Of a stretch of DNA of 64,000 nt, positions 1 through 8,197 are shown piece after piece. A program made the translations under genes and the position numbers. The notes beneath the pieces were generated by a model that had not been told where the DNA came from, did not search any database, and was given only the letters and a program-made list of their open reading frames with translations. The stretch comes from Candidatus Saccharimonadota bacterium (lineage in GTDB: Bacteria; Patescibacteriota; Saccharimonadia; Saccharimonadales; Saccharimonadaceae): assembly GCA_017524405.1 (NCBI GenBank), contig JAFWSJ010000015.1, positions 140,921 through 204,920 on the forward strand, written 5' to 3'. Position 1 is the first letter of the stretch. The number at the start of each line of letters is the position of its first letter.

Positions 1-250
1 AGTTAGCCGTCGCCGCGAAGAGCTCCGTATGGGTGACTCCGTGAACATTTATATCGACAAAATCGATGGACTCCCAGGCTATTATGCTCGTATTGAGTCT
101 GATCTCGCTGAAGGCGATGATCCGCAGGCCGCTTACAAAGATATTCTCGAAACCTTCAAGGTCCTCCGCGTCAATAATCGCCCAGTCAACGACACTTACG
201 GCGAAATTCTCGAATCGTCCCAGAACGATCCGATGGACAAAATCAGCTAA
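1..250 (+). CDS. CYTH-domain protein (class IV adenylate cyclase-like), 5' truncated
   Basis: Only the C-terminal part is present; the reading frame is open from base 2 and ends at TAA 248-250. The residues read SRRREELRMG, then NIYIDKIDGLPGYYARIE. This resembles the last strands of the CYTH (CyaB/thiamine-triphosphatase) tunnel fold: a basic pair, an acidic strand for a metal/triphosphate ligand, and a GLG/FVEIE-like turn. Family members hydrolyse or cyclise triphosphates; the substrate cannot be told from this fragment. The visible ATG at 29 is internal and not the start. It converges on rpsT and shares a terminator with it. Family assignment is fairly likely, the specific function unknown. 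Confidence 0.6.
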   Translation, partial: VSRRREELRMGDSVNIYIDKIDGLPGYYARIESDLAEGDDPQAAYKDILETFKVLRVNNRPVNDTYGEILESSQNDPMDKIS

Positions 251-255
251 GCACG

Positions 256-286
256 AAAAAGCCACCAGTGAAGAGGTGGCTTTTTG
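256..286. terminator. Bidirectional Rho-independent terminator
   Basis: An 11-bp stem (AAAAAGCCACC with GGTGGCTTTTT) and an 8-nt loop, with an A-run before and a T-run after. It can end the CYTH gene on the plus strand and rpsT on the minus strand. Confidence 0.9.
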
Positions 287-291
287 ATTGA

Positions 292-705
292 CTATTTCTT
301 AGCAGCTGGCTTTTTAGCAGCGGTCTTTGCAGCTGGTTTCTTAGCTGCAGGCTTCTTTGCTGGAGCCTTGGCTGCGGTTGCCTTTGCGGCTGGCTTCTTT
401 GCGGCAGCAGCTTTTGGGGCAGCGGCTTTAGCAGGAGCGGCCTTCTTGGCAGCTGCGAGCTTAACGCCCTTGGCCTTCGCGAAATCTGCGAGCTTTGCCT
501 TGCGGCGGCTAGCAGTATTCTTCTTCATGAGACCTTTTTTGACGGCCTTGTCGTACTCGGACTGAACCTTTGCCATCTTTTCGGCGGTTGGCTTGCTGCG
601 GAATTCCTTGAGAGCAGCACGAATCGTCTTCTTAATCTCTTGATTTTGTTCGCGGCGCTTAATGGATTGGCGCGCAGCTTTCTTTGCGGATTTAATAATC
701 GGCAT
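292..705 (-). CDS. rpsT: 30S ribosomal protein S20 with long basic C-terminal tail
   Basis: Residues 1 to about 84 are a normal S20: MPIIKSAKKAARQSIKRRE start, then the helical 16S rRNA-binding core. Family length is about 85-90 aa, but this protein is 137 aa. Residues from about 84 onward consist almost only of Ala, Lys and Pro in AAKKP/AAKTA-type repeats, like the tail of histone H1. The start ATG has the Shine-Dalgarno AAGGAAAAG and an upstream -10. S20 binds 16S rRNA early in 30S assembly. The tail is probably an added nucleic-acid-binding extension; its role is unknown. Confidence 0.95.
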   Translation of the reverse strand: MPIIKSAKKAARQSIKRREQNQEIKKTIRAALKEFRSKPTAEKMAKVQSEYDKAVKKGLMKKNTASRRKAKLADFAKAKGVKLAAAKKAAPAKAAAPKAAAAKKPAAKATAAKAPAKKPAAKKPAAKTAAKKPAAKK

Positions 706-744
706 TTAAATACTTTTCCTTAAATTATTATTACAATTCCCATT

Positions 745-773
745 ATTATATTCTATTTCTCAAGAAAAGTAAA
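745..773 (-). promoter_or_regulatory. rpsT promoter
   Basis: On the minus strand, TATAAT at 750-745 with a weak -35 (TTTACT) 17 bp upstream. It gives a leader of about 35 nt with an SD site before rpsT. Confidence 0.65.
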
Positions 774-784
774 GAGTTTGTCTC

Positions 785-814
785 TTGACAATTCGACCAT
801 GCTTATGCTTTAAT
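785..814 (+). promoter_or_regulatory. Promoter of the TasA-like exported protein gene
   Basis: TTGACA at 785-790 and TTTAAT at 809-814, 18 bp apart. An alternative TATGCT hexamer at 804-809 would be too close to the -35. Confidence 0.5.
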
Positions 815-844
815 TATTCCAAATAACCTAGGTCAAAAACAAAA

Positions 845-2692
845 ATGAAAAACATCAAAAACAAGAGAGCATTGCTGTTTGGAGGTATTTTGTGCCTTGC
901 CTTTGCAGCAATCGCAATAACTATCGCCTATAACATGGATCGTTCTGTTTTGGCGAACAGGTTTAAGCCCGGAGTATATAAAACAGTTACGACGGAGGAG
1001 TTCATTGGTCCGGACAACTGGGCTCCATGCCAAGCCGTCCCAAAAACTGTGACGGTCAAAAACGAAGGCGACATTGACGTCTCGGTCCGCATCAGCTATG
1101 AGGACTATTGGAAAGACTATGACGATAACAGACTTGACTCGGAAAAGGACGGTATCCAGCTCGTCAATATTGTCTTCCAAAATGAGTCTGACTGGGAATT
1201 ACGAGGCGGCTATTATTATTACAAACATATTCTGGCTCCTGGCGAAGAGTCTAACTCGCTGTTCAAAGAAGTCGTTCTAAACTGTGATGCCGATTTAGGC
1301 GAGGAAAACCAATGCGTAACAACTGCTACCGGCACTGAATGTACAAAACCATATCATATAAGAATATGCACATCGAATGGTTGCTATACTGGCGAGTATT
1401 CGGCCGCCAAGTACTACCTAAATATTAAGGTAGAGACTATTCAGGCCGACGCTGCCGATACGTGGGAGCAGTTATACTATATAGTAGCTAACAGCCAAGG
1501 CCTACAGCAAAAGACGGAAAAGGGTGTAACTGTTAGCGCATTTACCGGTAACGCAAGCAATAACAATGTCATATGGTCGAATATGTGTTGGCAGATTGTT
1601 CGTACTACCTATTCTGGCGGCACAAAGATGATTTTCAACGGTCTTCCTACTACGGTCAACGGTGCGCAGACTTGCGCTGGGGACAATCCGGCGATTGAAT
1701 ATGGCGGCACTAATACATTTACCTTTAGCGCGGCCGGTAGGAGTGGCTATATGAACGGAGGCGCAGCTATCCATCGGGAGATTTATCTTGATGCAGACGA
1801 CACGACGACATCCTTCGTCTTGTCAAACGGTGTTTCTCGTGATGGCCAGACGTATACGTTAGATATATCAGAAGGCCAGTTCATCGAAGGCGCCGGAGTT
1901 GATCGGCGGCCCGAGGCGCAGACCGGTTACCATTACTTCTGCACTGATGGTCTAGCCAGCTGCGACGAAACGAAAATTGGATATTTAACGGGTCTCGTAG
2001 ATGCCGGGCAGGCCGACGCTGACGGAATGATTTCTACGGAATCCAGAAGAATGATGTATGTTTCGCTAGGTGGCTACGATAGCATAGATGATTATAGATA
2101 TGCGATTTTTGCGAATACGAATGATTCGGATTTGAAATCGGTGACCGAGGCTTGGTTCACGGCAAATGGTCTTGACGACAACGATCTTGAGGACGCCATA
2201 TTCTGCAATGACCGCAAGATGGTTTCCGGCTCGTTAATCGGGATTGAAAGCGGCCTGAATAACGGCGCCGCCGTATTCGCGTTCGGCCAGCGTACGACTG
2301 CTCCAACCTTAGATTGCGTCAATAAAAACGATGCTTTTACCAAAGACGACACCAGGAATGGAAATGGGAAGCTATCTCATAAAGTTGGCGCTCTAACTGC
2401 CGACGAGGCGATTATTGCTGGTATGCTATACGTCCCGCCTTTTCATGCCTACTGGTCAGACCCGACTCCGCGCTATTATCTAGACAAAGTCGATTCTTGG
2501 CTTATGACTCCTTGGGATGACGACAGCGTCTTGGCTATCACAAAGTATTCGAGCCGTTCTCTAGGAAAAGTCGCGACCACTGGCGTCCGGGGCAGCAGGG
2601 CCATCCGGCCAGTTGTTTCTCTAAAGGCAAACGCCAAAGTGCTTGACGGTGACGGACGAACTGACAGCCCATATGTCGTCGAGTCGCACTAG
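845..2692 (+). CDS. Exported TasA/SipW-like surface protein with C-terminal DUF6273-like domain
   Basis: 615 aa. A basic N-terminus and hydrophobic segment (about residues 8-28, ALLFGGILCLAFAAIAITIA) look like the SipW-cognate signal of TasA-type proteins. A short TasA-like beta region follows (VTVKNEGDIDVSVRISY). The long Cys-containing ectodomain ends in RPVVSLKANAKVLDGDG..SPYVV, which matches the end of DUF6273-type extracellular domains found in Firmicutes and CPR. No LPXTG motif or C-terminal membrane segment is seen, so it is either secreted or held by the uncleaved signal. It is monocistronic with its own promoter. Function is probably cell-surface or matrix; the ligand is unknown. Confidence 0.6.
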   Translation: MKNIKNKRALLFGGILCLAFAAIAITIAYNMDRSVLANRFKPGVYKTVTTEEFIGPDNWAPCQAVPKTVTVKNEGDIDVSVRISYEDYWKDYDDNRLDSEKDGIQLVNIVFQNESDWELRGGYYYYKHILAPGEESNSLFKEVVLNCDADLGEENQCVTTATGTECTKPYHIRICTSNGCYTGEYSAAKYYLNIKVETIQADAADTWEQLYYIVANSQGLQQKTEKGVTVSAFTGNASNNNVIWSNMCWQIVRTTYSGGTKMIFNGLPTTVNGAQTCAGDNPAIEYGGTNTFTFSAAGRSGYMNGGAAIHREIYLDADDTTTSFVLSNGVSRDGQTYTLDISEGQFIEGAGVDRRPEAQTGYHYFCTDGLASCDETKIGYLTGLVDAGQADADGMISTESRRMMYVSLGGYDSIDDYRYAIFANTNDSDLKSVTEAWFTANGLDDNDLEDAIFCNDRKMVSGSLIGIESGLNNGAAVFAFGQRTTAPTLDCVNKNDAFTKDDTRNGNGKLSHKVGALTADEAIIAGMLYVPPFHAYWSDPTPRYYLDKVDSWLMTPWDDDSVLAITKYSSRSLGKVATTGVRGSRAIRPVVSLKANAKVLDGDGRTDSPYVVESH

Positions 2693-2725
2693 TCTGTCTC
2701 ACCCCTTGCCAAATCAAACAACTTA

Positions 2726-2734
2726 TGCTAAACT
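2726..2734 (+). promoter_or_regulatory. Extended -10 promoter of the DHH-like gene
   Basis: TGCTAAACT, an extended -10 (TGn plus TAAACT), about 39 nt before the ATG at 2774. No good -35 is seen. Confidence 0.55.
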
Positions 2735-2773
2735 AAATATGTTATTGGTCAAAAATAAACAGAGAAAATAAAC

Positions 2774-4597
2774 ATGCCAGAAAAAGAAAATAAGAGCGCT
2801 GGCGTCGCCGCACAGGTAGCTGAGCGCATCCAAGGAAGCGACAACGTTCTTGTCGCGCTGTCAAAAAACCCAAGCGTTGACGATTTGTCTGCGGCGCTCG
2901 GTTTAACTTTCATCCTCGACAAAATGGGGAAGCATGCGACGGCAATTTTCTCTGGTGCTGTTCCAAATGCGATCGAATTCCTCGAACCAGAAAAAACTTT
3001 TGAGGCCAATACGAATAGTCTTCGCGACTTTATTATCGCTCTCGACAAAGAGAAGGCAGACCATCTTCGCTACAAGATCGAAGGCGACTACGTAAAAGTC
3101 TTCATCACTCCGTATAAGACCACTCTTTCTGAAAGTGATCTCGAATTTAGTCACGGCGACTTCAATGTCGACCTCGTTATCGCACTCAATGTTTCGTCTG
3201 AAGCCGATCTCGACTCTGCGCTTACGGAATACGGCCGCATCAAGCACGATGCTAGCTCAATCAACATTACTGCCGGTGCACCAGGGAAGTTTGGCGATCT
3301 CGAGTGGGGCGATCCGGGCGCTTCGTCTGTTTCGGAAATGATTGCGCACCTCTCGACCCTTCTCGATAAGAACGGCGAAGGCAAGCTTGTTGAAAAATCT
3401 ACTGCGACCGCACTTCTTGCTGGTATCGTCGCTGCCACCAAGCGCTTCTCGAATGATCGCACCTCGGCCGAAACTATGGCTGTCGCCTCCGACCTTATGA
3501 GCGCCGGTGCTGACCAACAGCTAATTTCGTCGAGTATTCCTACTGATGTATTGAACCAAAAGACGGTTGATGTAAATTCTGAAGTTGAAGCCGTCGAAGC
3601 GGAAGCTGCGGAAGCACCAGCTGAAGAAACCCCTGAAGTTCCGGTAGAGCCAAAGGACGATACTGAAATTGTAATTGAACGTGAGCCGCAACCGGCCGCC
3701 GCCGAATCAGCAGTAGAGGCTCCAGTTGAACCTGCTCCAGAAGCCGTTGCTGCGCCTGAAGCTCCAGTAGAACCGATAGTCGAAGCTCCGATCGAAGAAC
3801 CGGCCCCGCAGATCATTCCGCAGAAACCTGCTGAGGCTATTTCCGAACCAAAGCCAGAAGAGGCTTCTCCAGTTGCGCCGACAATTGAAGCGCACGCCCC
3901 AACTCCAATAGGAGAGGTTGATTATTCCGCCGAAATGGCCGCCGAACTTGAGCAGGCCGAGGCTGCACCGGCCGTCGCGCCAGCACCTGATCAGTATCCG
4001 ACTGCAGCCGAGCTTCCATCAGTAGAAATCCCAGTCGCGCCAACTCCAGAATCACAAGCGCCAGTGGACGCAGTTCCAGTGGTTGCTGCTCCTGTAGTAA
4101 ATGAAGTAATCGATACGCCAACTACGCCGCCGACTAATGTTGCGCCATTCCAGCCTCCTGTTGCTGACCCAACGGTCCCGCCAGTAGACAATTCTCAGGC
4201 TGAATATGTCGCTCCTCCATTCCCAATGCCGGGTGAAGGAGATATTCTCCCGCCGCCACCAGCTCCGTTTACGATGGACGATGTTCCAGCTGCCGCTCCG
4301 GCCGCTGTCGAACCATTACCGTCCGCTGTGTCCGCGACGGCTAGCGAGCCAATTATGCCAGCCCCAGTAGTTACGCCGGCCGCTCCGGTTGCGCCAGCTC
4401 CAGCACCGGCCCCGACGCCAAACCCAGATTTGCTTCCAGGCGAAGTTCCGTCGACTCCGATTCAGCCGGCAACCCCGCCAGACTATAGTTCGGTCGTAGG
4501 CCCAACGGCTAGTAGTCCGAGCGTCAATGGCGTAAATCCGGTCATGCAGGATCAGATTTATAATGATCCGAGCGCATTCAAAATCCCAGGAATGTAA
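2774..4597 (+). CDS. DHH/NrnA-like protein with degenerate active site and long Pro/Ala/Glu tail
   Basis: 607 aa. Residues 1 to about 255 follow the DHH phosphoesterase layout of NrnA-type oligoribonucleases: NPSVDDLSAALGL at the first metal motif (NPDGDAIGSALGL-like in active enzymes), and a GDPGASSVSEMI helix after the position of the DHH motif. The DHH itself is replaced by INIT and several metal ligands are missing, so catalysis is doubtful. Residues from about 265 onward are low-complexity Pro/Ala/Glu/Val (PVEPAPEAV, APAPAPTPNP), probably disordered. No signal peptide or membrane segment is seen. It may be a nucleotide-sensing or scaffold protein rather than an enzyme. Monocistronic, with a terminator directly after. 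Confidence 0.6.
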   Translation: MPEKENKSAGVAAQVAERIQGSDNVLVALSKNPSVDDLSAALGLTFILDKMGKHATAIFSGAVPNAIEFLEPEKTFEANTNSLRDFIIALDKEKADHLRYKIEGDYVKVFITPYKTTLSESDLEFSHGDFNVDLVIALNVSSEADLDSALTEYGRIKHDASSINITAGAPGKFGDLEWGDPGASSVSEMIAHLSTLLDKNGEGKLVEKSTATALLAGIVAATKRFSNDRTSAETMAVASDLMSAGADQQLISSSIPTDVLNQKTVDVNSEVEAVEAEAAEAPAEETPEVPVEPKDDTEIVIEREPQPAAAESAVEAPVEPAPEAVAAPEAPVEPIVEAPIEEPAPQIIPQKPAEAISEPKPEEASPVAPTIEAHAPTPIGEVDYSAEMAAELEQAEAAPAVAPAPDQYPTAAELPSVEIPVAPTPESQAPVDAVPVVAAPVVNEVIDTPTTPPTNVAPFQPPVADPTVPPVDNSQAEYVAPPFPMPGEGDILPPPPAPFTMDDVPAAAPAAVEPLPSAVSATASEPIMPAPVVTPAAPVAPAPAPAPTPNPDLLPGEVPSTPIQPATPPDYSSVVGPTASSPSVNGVNPVMQDQIYNDPSAFKIPGM

Positions 4598-4609
4598 ACA
4601 ACAAAAAAT

Positions 4610-4630
4610 GAGCCCTCGTGGCTCTTTTTT
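4610..4630 (+). terminator. Rho-independent terminator after the DHH-like gene
   Basis: GAGCC-CTCGT-GGCTC hairpin followed by T6. The A-run upstream may let it also serve the minus-strand tRNA-Pro. Confidence 0.8.
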
Positions 4631-4634
4631 GATG

Positions 4635-4710
4635 TGGTCGGGGTTATCAGACTCGAACTGATGACCTCACGCTCCCAAAGCGCGCGCGCTACCAACTGCG
4701 CCAAACCCCG
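4635..4710 (-). tRNA. tRNA-Pro(UGG)
   Basis: 76 nt with a 7-bp acceptor stem CGGGGTT/AACCCCG, anticodon loop TTTGGGA (anticodon TGG), T-arm GTTCGAGTC and encoded CCA. A minus-strand -10 (TGATACAAT) ends at 4721, 10 nt before the 5' end. Head to head with tRNA-Pro(CGG). Confidence 0.95.
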
Positions 4711-4804
4711 GACTTCAACAATTGTATCATATTTATTCGAAAAAGGGAAGAGCCACCGCGAAGGGCGACCGCTGAATTCTTTTTGTGATATAATCAATTC
4801 CAGT

Positions 4805-4880
4805 CGGGGCGTGGCGCAGCTGGTAGGGCGCGCGGTTCGGGACTGCGAGGTCGCCCGTTCGAATCGGGTCGCCCCGACCA
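4805..4880 (+). tRNA. tRNA-Pro(CGG)
   Basis: 76 nt with acceptor CGGGGCG/CGCCCCG, anticodon loop TTCGGGA (anticodon CGG), GTTCGAATC in the T-arm and encoded CCA. One mismatch is seen in the D-stem. A TGATATAAT extended -10 lies at 4786-4794. It is followed by a terminator. Confidence 0.95.
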
Positions 4881-4882
4881 TT

Positions 4883-4909
4883 AATCATTCCAAGCGGAGT
4901 GATTTTTTG
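4883..4909 (+). terminator. Terminator after tRNA-Pro(CGG)
   Basis: AATCATTCC-AAGC-GGAGTGATT stem with one wobble pair, followed by a T-run. Confidence 0.75.
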
Positions 4910-4926
4910 TTATATATTACTTAGAA

Positions 4927-6213
4927 ATGAGCACGCAAAATCAGAAGACATTGGAAGCATACGATAAGGTTGCGGCGAACTACTTAAACGGCGCCAAGCA
5001 ATTTGGCGAAAAAGAGGATAAGTGGACGCAAGAGTTTATTAAAACCACTTTCGCGTGTGTCCCGAAAGGTGGCAGAGTTTTTGAGGTTGGTTCAGCGAAT
5101 GGCGATCTCGCGAAACTGATTCGGAAACGCGGTTTTGATGTTACTGCGAGCGATGTCGCTGATGTTTTTCTTGCCGCCATCAAAAAGAACGGATTTGGGC
5201 CGGTTAAGTTCAATCTCCTAGAGGACAGTTTTCCCGAAAAATATGATGCGATTATTTGCTGGAAAGTATTCGTGCACTTTACGGCAGATGACGTGCGCGA
5301 GGCATTGACGAAATGTTATGACGCGCTCGAGAGCGGCGGCATTTGCGTATTCTCCATTATCGATCGCTCCTGCAAGAACAAGGATAGCGAGTGGGCAGAT
5401 TTTCCTGGGATCTATCATATTGGCGCAGAGCGCTACTTTAGCTATTACTCCGAGGAAGAGATGGGCGATATTATTGAGCGAACGCCATTTCGTGTCGCTA
5501 GGCCGCTAACATTTACTACCGAAAACGGCGTAAAATGGTTGATTTACGTTTTGAAAAAGGCAGAGGCAACGATTAATGAAAAGCTAAAACGCCACATAGA
5601 AAAAGACGTTCTCCCGGTTTATGATAAAAACGAAGTAGGCCATGGCGCAGGGCATATTAAAGAAGTAATTACGCGCAGTTTTGAATTGGTGAAAGAAAAC
5701 AATCTCGACGTAAATCCGGACATCGTATATACGGTTGCCGCCTTCCATGACCTAGGCCACCATATTGATCCAAAGAAACATGAAATTATTTCCGCCGAGA
5801 TGATGATGAAAGACGAGTCTTTGCCAAAATTCTTCACCGGTGAAGAACTAAAGATTATCAAAGAAGCAATCGAAGACCATCGTGCGTCAGGAGACAGAGA
5901 GAAACCGCGTAGTATTTATGGTGAAATCATTTCTTCAGCCGACCGTAACACTACAGTCGAGGCGTGCCTCAGCCGCTTTTATACTTACGGCAAACGCCTC
6001 AAGCCAGACGCGACTGACGAAGAGCTATTTGAACGAGCACACTTCCACTTATCCGAAAAATTTGGCGTTGGCGGCTATGCAAAATTTTATTTCAAAGATG
6101 CAAAATACGAGCAGTTCCTAAAAGACATTCGCGAGCTATTGAGCGACAAGCAAAAGTTCATAGAAACTCAGCGCACATATATTGCGAAGCTCAAAAAAGA
6201 GCACAAAATCTAG
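4927..6213 (+). CDS. SAM-methyltransferase / HD-domain fusion protein
   Basis: 428 aa. The N-terminal half (to about residue 205) is a class I methyltransferase with motif I VFEVGSANGD at about 50-60 and a DAIICWKVFVHF motif IV region. The C-terminal half is an HD hydrolase: HGAGHIKEV at about 239, FHDLGHH at about 273, then EDHR and SSADR, which supply the usual H...HD...D metal ligands. Both catalytic cores look intact. The HD half resembles YedJ-like metal-dependent phosphohydrolases. No SD is seen; a TATATT at 4913-4918 ends 8 nt before the ATG, so the mRNA may be leaderless. A soluble enzyme; substrates of both domains are unknown. Confidence 0.7.
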   Translation: MSTQNQKTLEAYDKVAANYLNGAKQFGEKEDKWTQEFIKTTFACVPKGGRVFEVGSANGDLAKLIRKRGFDVTASDVADVFLAAIKKNGFGPVKFNLLEDSFPEKYDAIICWKVFVHFTADDVREALTKCYDALESGGICVFSIIDRSCKNKDSEWADFPGIYHIGAERYFSYYSEEEMGDIIERTPFRVARPLTFTTENGVKWLIYVLKKAEATINEKLKRHIEKDVLPVYDKNEVGHGAGHIKEVITRSFELVKENNLDVNPDIVYTVAAFHDLGHHIDPKKHEIISAEMMMKDESLPKFFTGEELKIIKEAIEDHRASGDREKPRSIYGEIISSADRNTTVEACLSRFYTYGKRLKPDATDEELFERAHFHLSEKFGVGGYAKFYFKDAKYEQFLKDIRELLSDKQKFIETQRTYIAKLKKEHKI

Positions 6214-6244
6214 CCTTCCGCGGTAGCCAGTCACCTCCTGAAAG

Positions 6245-6253
6245 TGCTATAAT
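6245..6253 (+). promoter_or_regulatory. ftsH extended -10 promoter
   Basis: TGCTATAAT, a consensus extended -10 without a clear -35. The leader is about 25 nt and contains the SD AGGAG at 6273-6277. Confidence 0.75.
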
Positions 6254-6283
6254 AATAGATACTGTTTTAGATAGGAGACCATT

Positions 6284-8179
6284 GTGCCAGAATACAAGAA
6301 CAACGCCGGTCGCAGCCGTCGTCCACAAAAACCAAATAAAGCTTTTAATCTTATTCGCCTCGTTATTTTCTGGGGCCTAATCGTCCTCATGGGCGCCGCA
6401 GTCTACACTTCGCTTAGCGGTGAAAACAAAGCCGTCGAAGAACGTAGTCTTACTGACGTTTTGACTTACGCCAAGGAAGAAAAGCTCGAAAAAATTGAGC
6501 TTCGTGGCAACGAACTGCGCATTACCGCGAAAGACAAGACTGATCTCCCGAAGAATATGATTTCCCGCAAGGATGCATCTGGCACGCTCCAAGAGCAGGG
6601 CTTCGAACAGGTCATCGAAGAGGGCAAAGTTGCCGTCGAAATTAAAGACGAAACTGATGTCTTCGGCATCATCGTCGACGTTGCGCTCATCGCAATCCCA
6701 ACTCTTCTCGTTATCGGCTTCCTATTCTATATGATTCGCCAAGCGCAGAGCATGAACAACCAGAACATGGGCTTCGGCAAAGCAAAGGCTCGCCTCTATG
6801 GCAATGAGAAAAAGAAAGTTCTTTTCTCCGATGTTGCTGGTAACGAATCTGCAAAGCAGGACTTGTCTGAAATTGTCGACTTCTTGAAGAACCCAAAGAA
6901 ATACGAAAAGCTTGGCGCAAAGATACCGCGCGGCGTTTTGCTCGCTGGCGATCCGGGTACTGGTAAGACTCTCATGGCTCGCGCCGTTGCGGGCGAAGCC
7001 GGTGTTCCATTCTTCTCGATTTCCGGTTCCGAATTTGCTGAAATGTTTGTCGGTGTCGGTGCCTCTCGCGTCCGCGACCTTTTCGCAAAAGCAAAGAAGA
7101 ATTCTCCAAGCATCATCTTTATCGATGAGATTGATGCGGTCGCCCACAAGCGCGATGCTCGTGGCGGTGCTGGTCGCGAAGACGAACAGACTTTGAACCA
7201 GATTCTCGTCGAGATGGATGGCTTCGACAACGAAACTGGCGTTATTGTAATTGCTGCAACCAACCGCGTCGACATGCTCGACAAAGCTTTGTTGCGCCCA
7301 GGTCGCTTCGACCGCCACGTCAACGTTACGCTCCCAGAGCGAAAGGATCGTGTCGAGATTCTCAAGGTTCACTTCAAGAACAAACCAATCGATGATTCCG
7401 TCGACCTCGATGCGCTTGCTGGCAAGACTGCCGGTAGCTCCGGCGCTGACCTCGCAAATATCGCGAACGAAGCCGCCATTGGTGCTGCGCGCGCTAACCA
7501 CAAAACCATCACGAATGCTGATGTTACCGAAGCATTTGAGCGTGTCGCAATCGGCCCAGAACGTAAGTCCAAGGTTATGAGCGAAGAAGAGCGCCGCATT
7601 ACTGCTTACCACGAAGCAGGTCATGCGATTGTTGGTCATGTCCTTCCAGATTCCGACCCAGTGCACAAAGTTACGATTATTCCACGTGGCCGCACTGGTG
7701 GCGTGACTTGGTTCCTTCCTCCAGAAGACCGCAGCTACAAGAGTGTCTACGAGTTGAAAGACGTCCTTGCTCGCGCGATGGGTGGCCGCGTCGCTGAGCG
7801 TCTCATTTTTGGCGCCGATGGCATTACGACCGGCGCAAGCTCCGACCTTCAGCACGTTGCCGAACTCGCTCGCGAAATGGTTTCGCAAGAGGGTATGGGC
7901 AGCAAGCTCCGCGATCAGGTCTTCAATACTGATGAAGTAAACTTCTTCGGCGATCGCGCCAAGAATTATTCTGAGAAGACTGCTGAGCTCATCGACGCAG
8001 AGATTGAGGCTCTTACAAAAGAAGCGAATGTCCGCGCTGAGGCTGTACTTAAAGCAAACAAAAAGTATCTCGACGATCTAGCAAGTGCTTTGCTCGAAAA
8101 AGAAACTCTCGAAGAAAAAGAAGTGGCCGCCATCCTCAAGGGTACGAGCATGCCAGCCGCTGCTAAACTCCATAATTAA
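6284..8179 (+). CDS. ftsH: ATP-dependent zinc metalloprotease FtsH
   Basis: 631 aa, GTG start chosen from the SD TAGGAGACC 4-8 nt upstream. Membrane segments lie at about 22-43 and 127-150, enclosing the small extracytoplasmic domain. The AAA+ domain has Walker A GDPGTGKT (about 222-229; the usual second residue is Pro), Walker B IIFIDEID (about 278) and the RPGRFDRHV arginine-finger region. The M41 peptidase motif HEAGH is at about 442, with a later Asp in [11 protein letters not shown] as third zinc ligand. It forms a hexamer that degrades misassembled membrane proteins and unstable cytosolic regulators. Upstream of murJ by 18 nt, probably partly co-transcribed. Confidence 0.97.
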   Translation: MPEYKNNAGRSRRPQKPNKAFNLIRLVIFWGLIVLMGAAVYTSLSGENKAVEERSLTDVLTYAKEEKLEKIELRGNELRITAKDKTDLPKNMISRKDASGTLQEQGFEQVIEEGKVAVEIKDETDVFGIIVDVALIAIPTLLVIGFLFYMIRQAQSMNNQNMGFGKAKARLYGNEKKKVLFSDVAGNESAKQDLSEIVDFLKNPKKYEKLGAKIPRGVLLAGDPGTGKTLMARAVAGEAGVPFFSISGSEFAEMFVGVGASRVRDLFAKAKKNSPSIIFIDEIDAVAHKRDARGGAGREDEQTLNQILVEMDGFDNETGVIVIAATNRVDMLDKALLRPGRFDRHVNVTLPERKDRVEILKVHFKNKPIDDSVDLDALAGKTAGSSGADLANIANEAAIGAARANHKTITNADVTEAFERVAIGPERKSKVMSEEERRITAYHEAGHAIVGHVLPDSDPVHKVTIIPRGRTGGVTWFLPPEDRSYKSVYELKDVLARAMGGRVAERLIFGADGITTGASSDLQHVAELAREMVSQEGMGSKLRDQVFNTDEVNFFGDRAKNYSEKTAELIDAEIEALTKEANVRAEAVLKANKKYLDDLASALLEKETLEEKEVAAILKGTSMPAAAKLHN

Positions 8180-8197
8180 TTGTTATACTAAGGATAT

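Noticed and set aside
4558..4924. Open frames of about 100 codons on both strands around 4.6-4.9 kb
   Set aside because: They run through two tRNA genes and two terminators and translate tRNA sequence.
6722..7888. 388-codon open frame antisense to ftsH
   Set aside because: Shadow of a well-conserved gene; no recognisable protein features.
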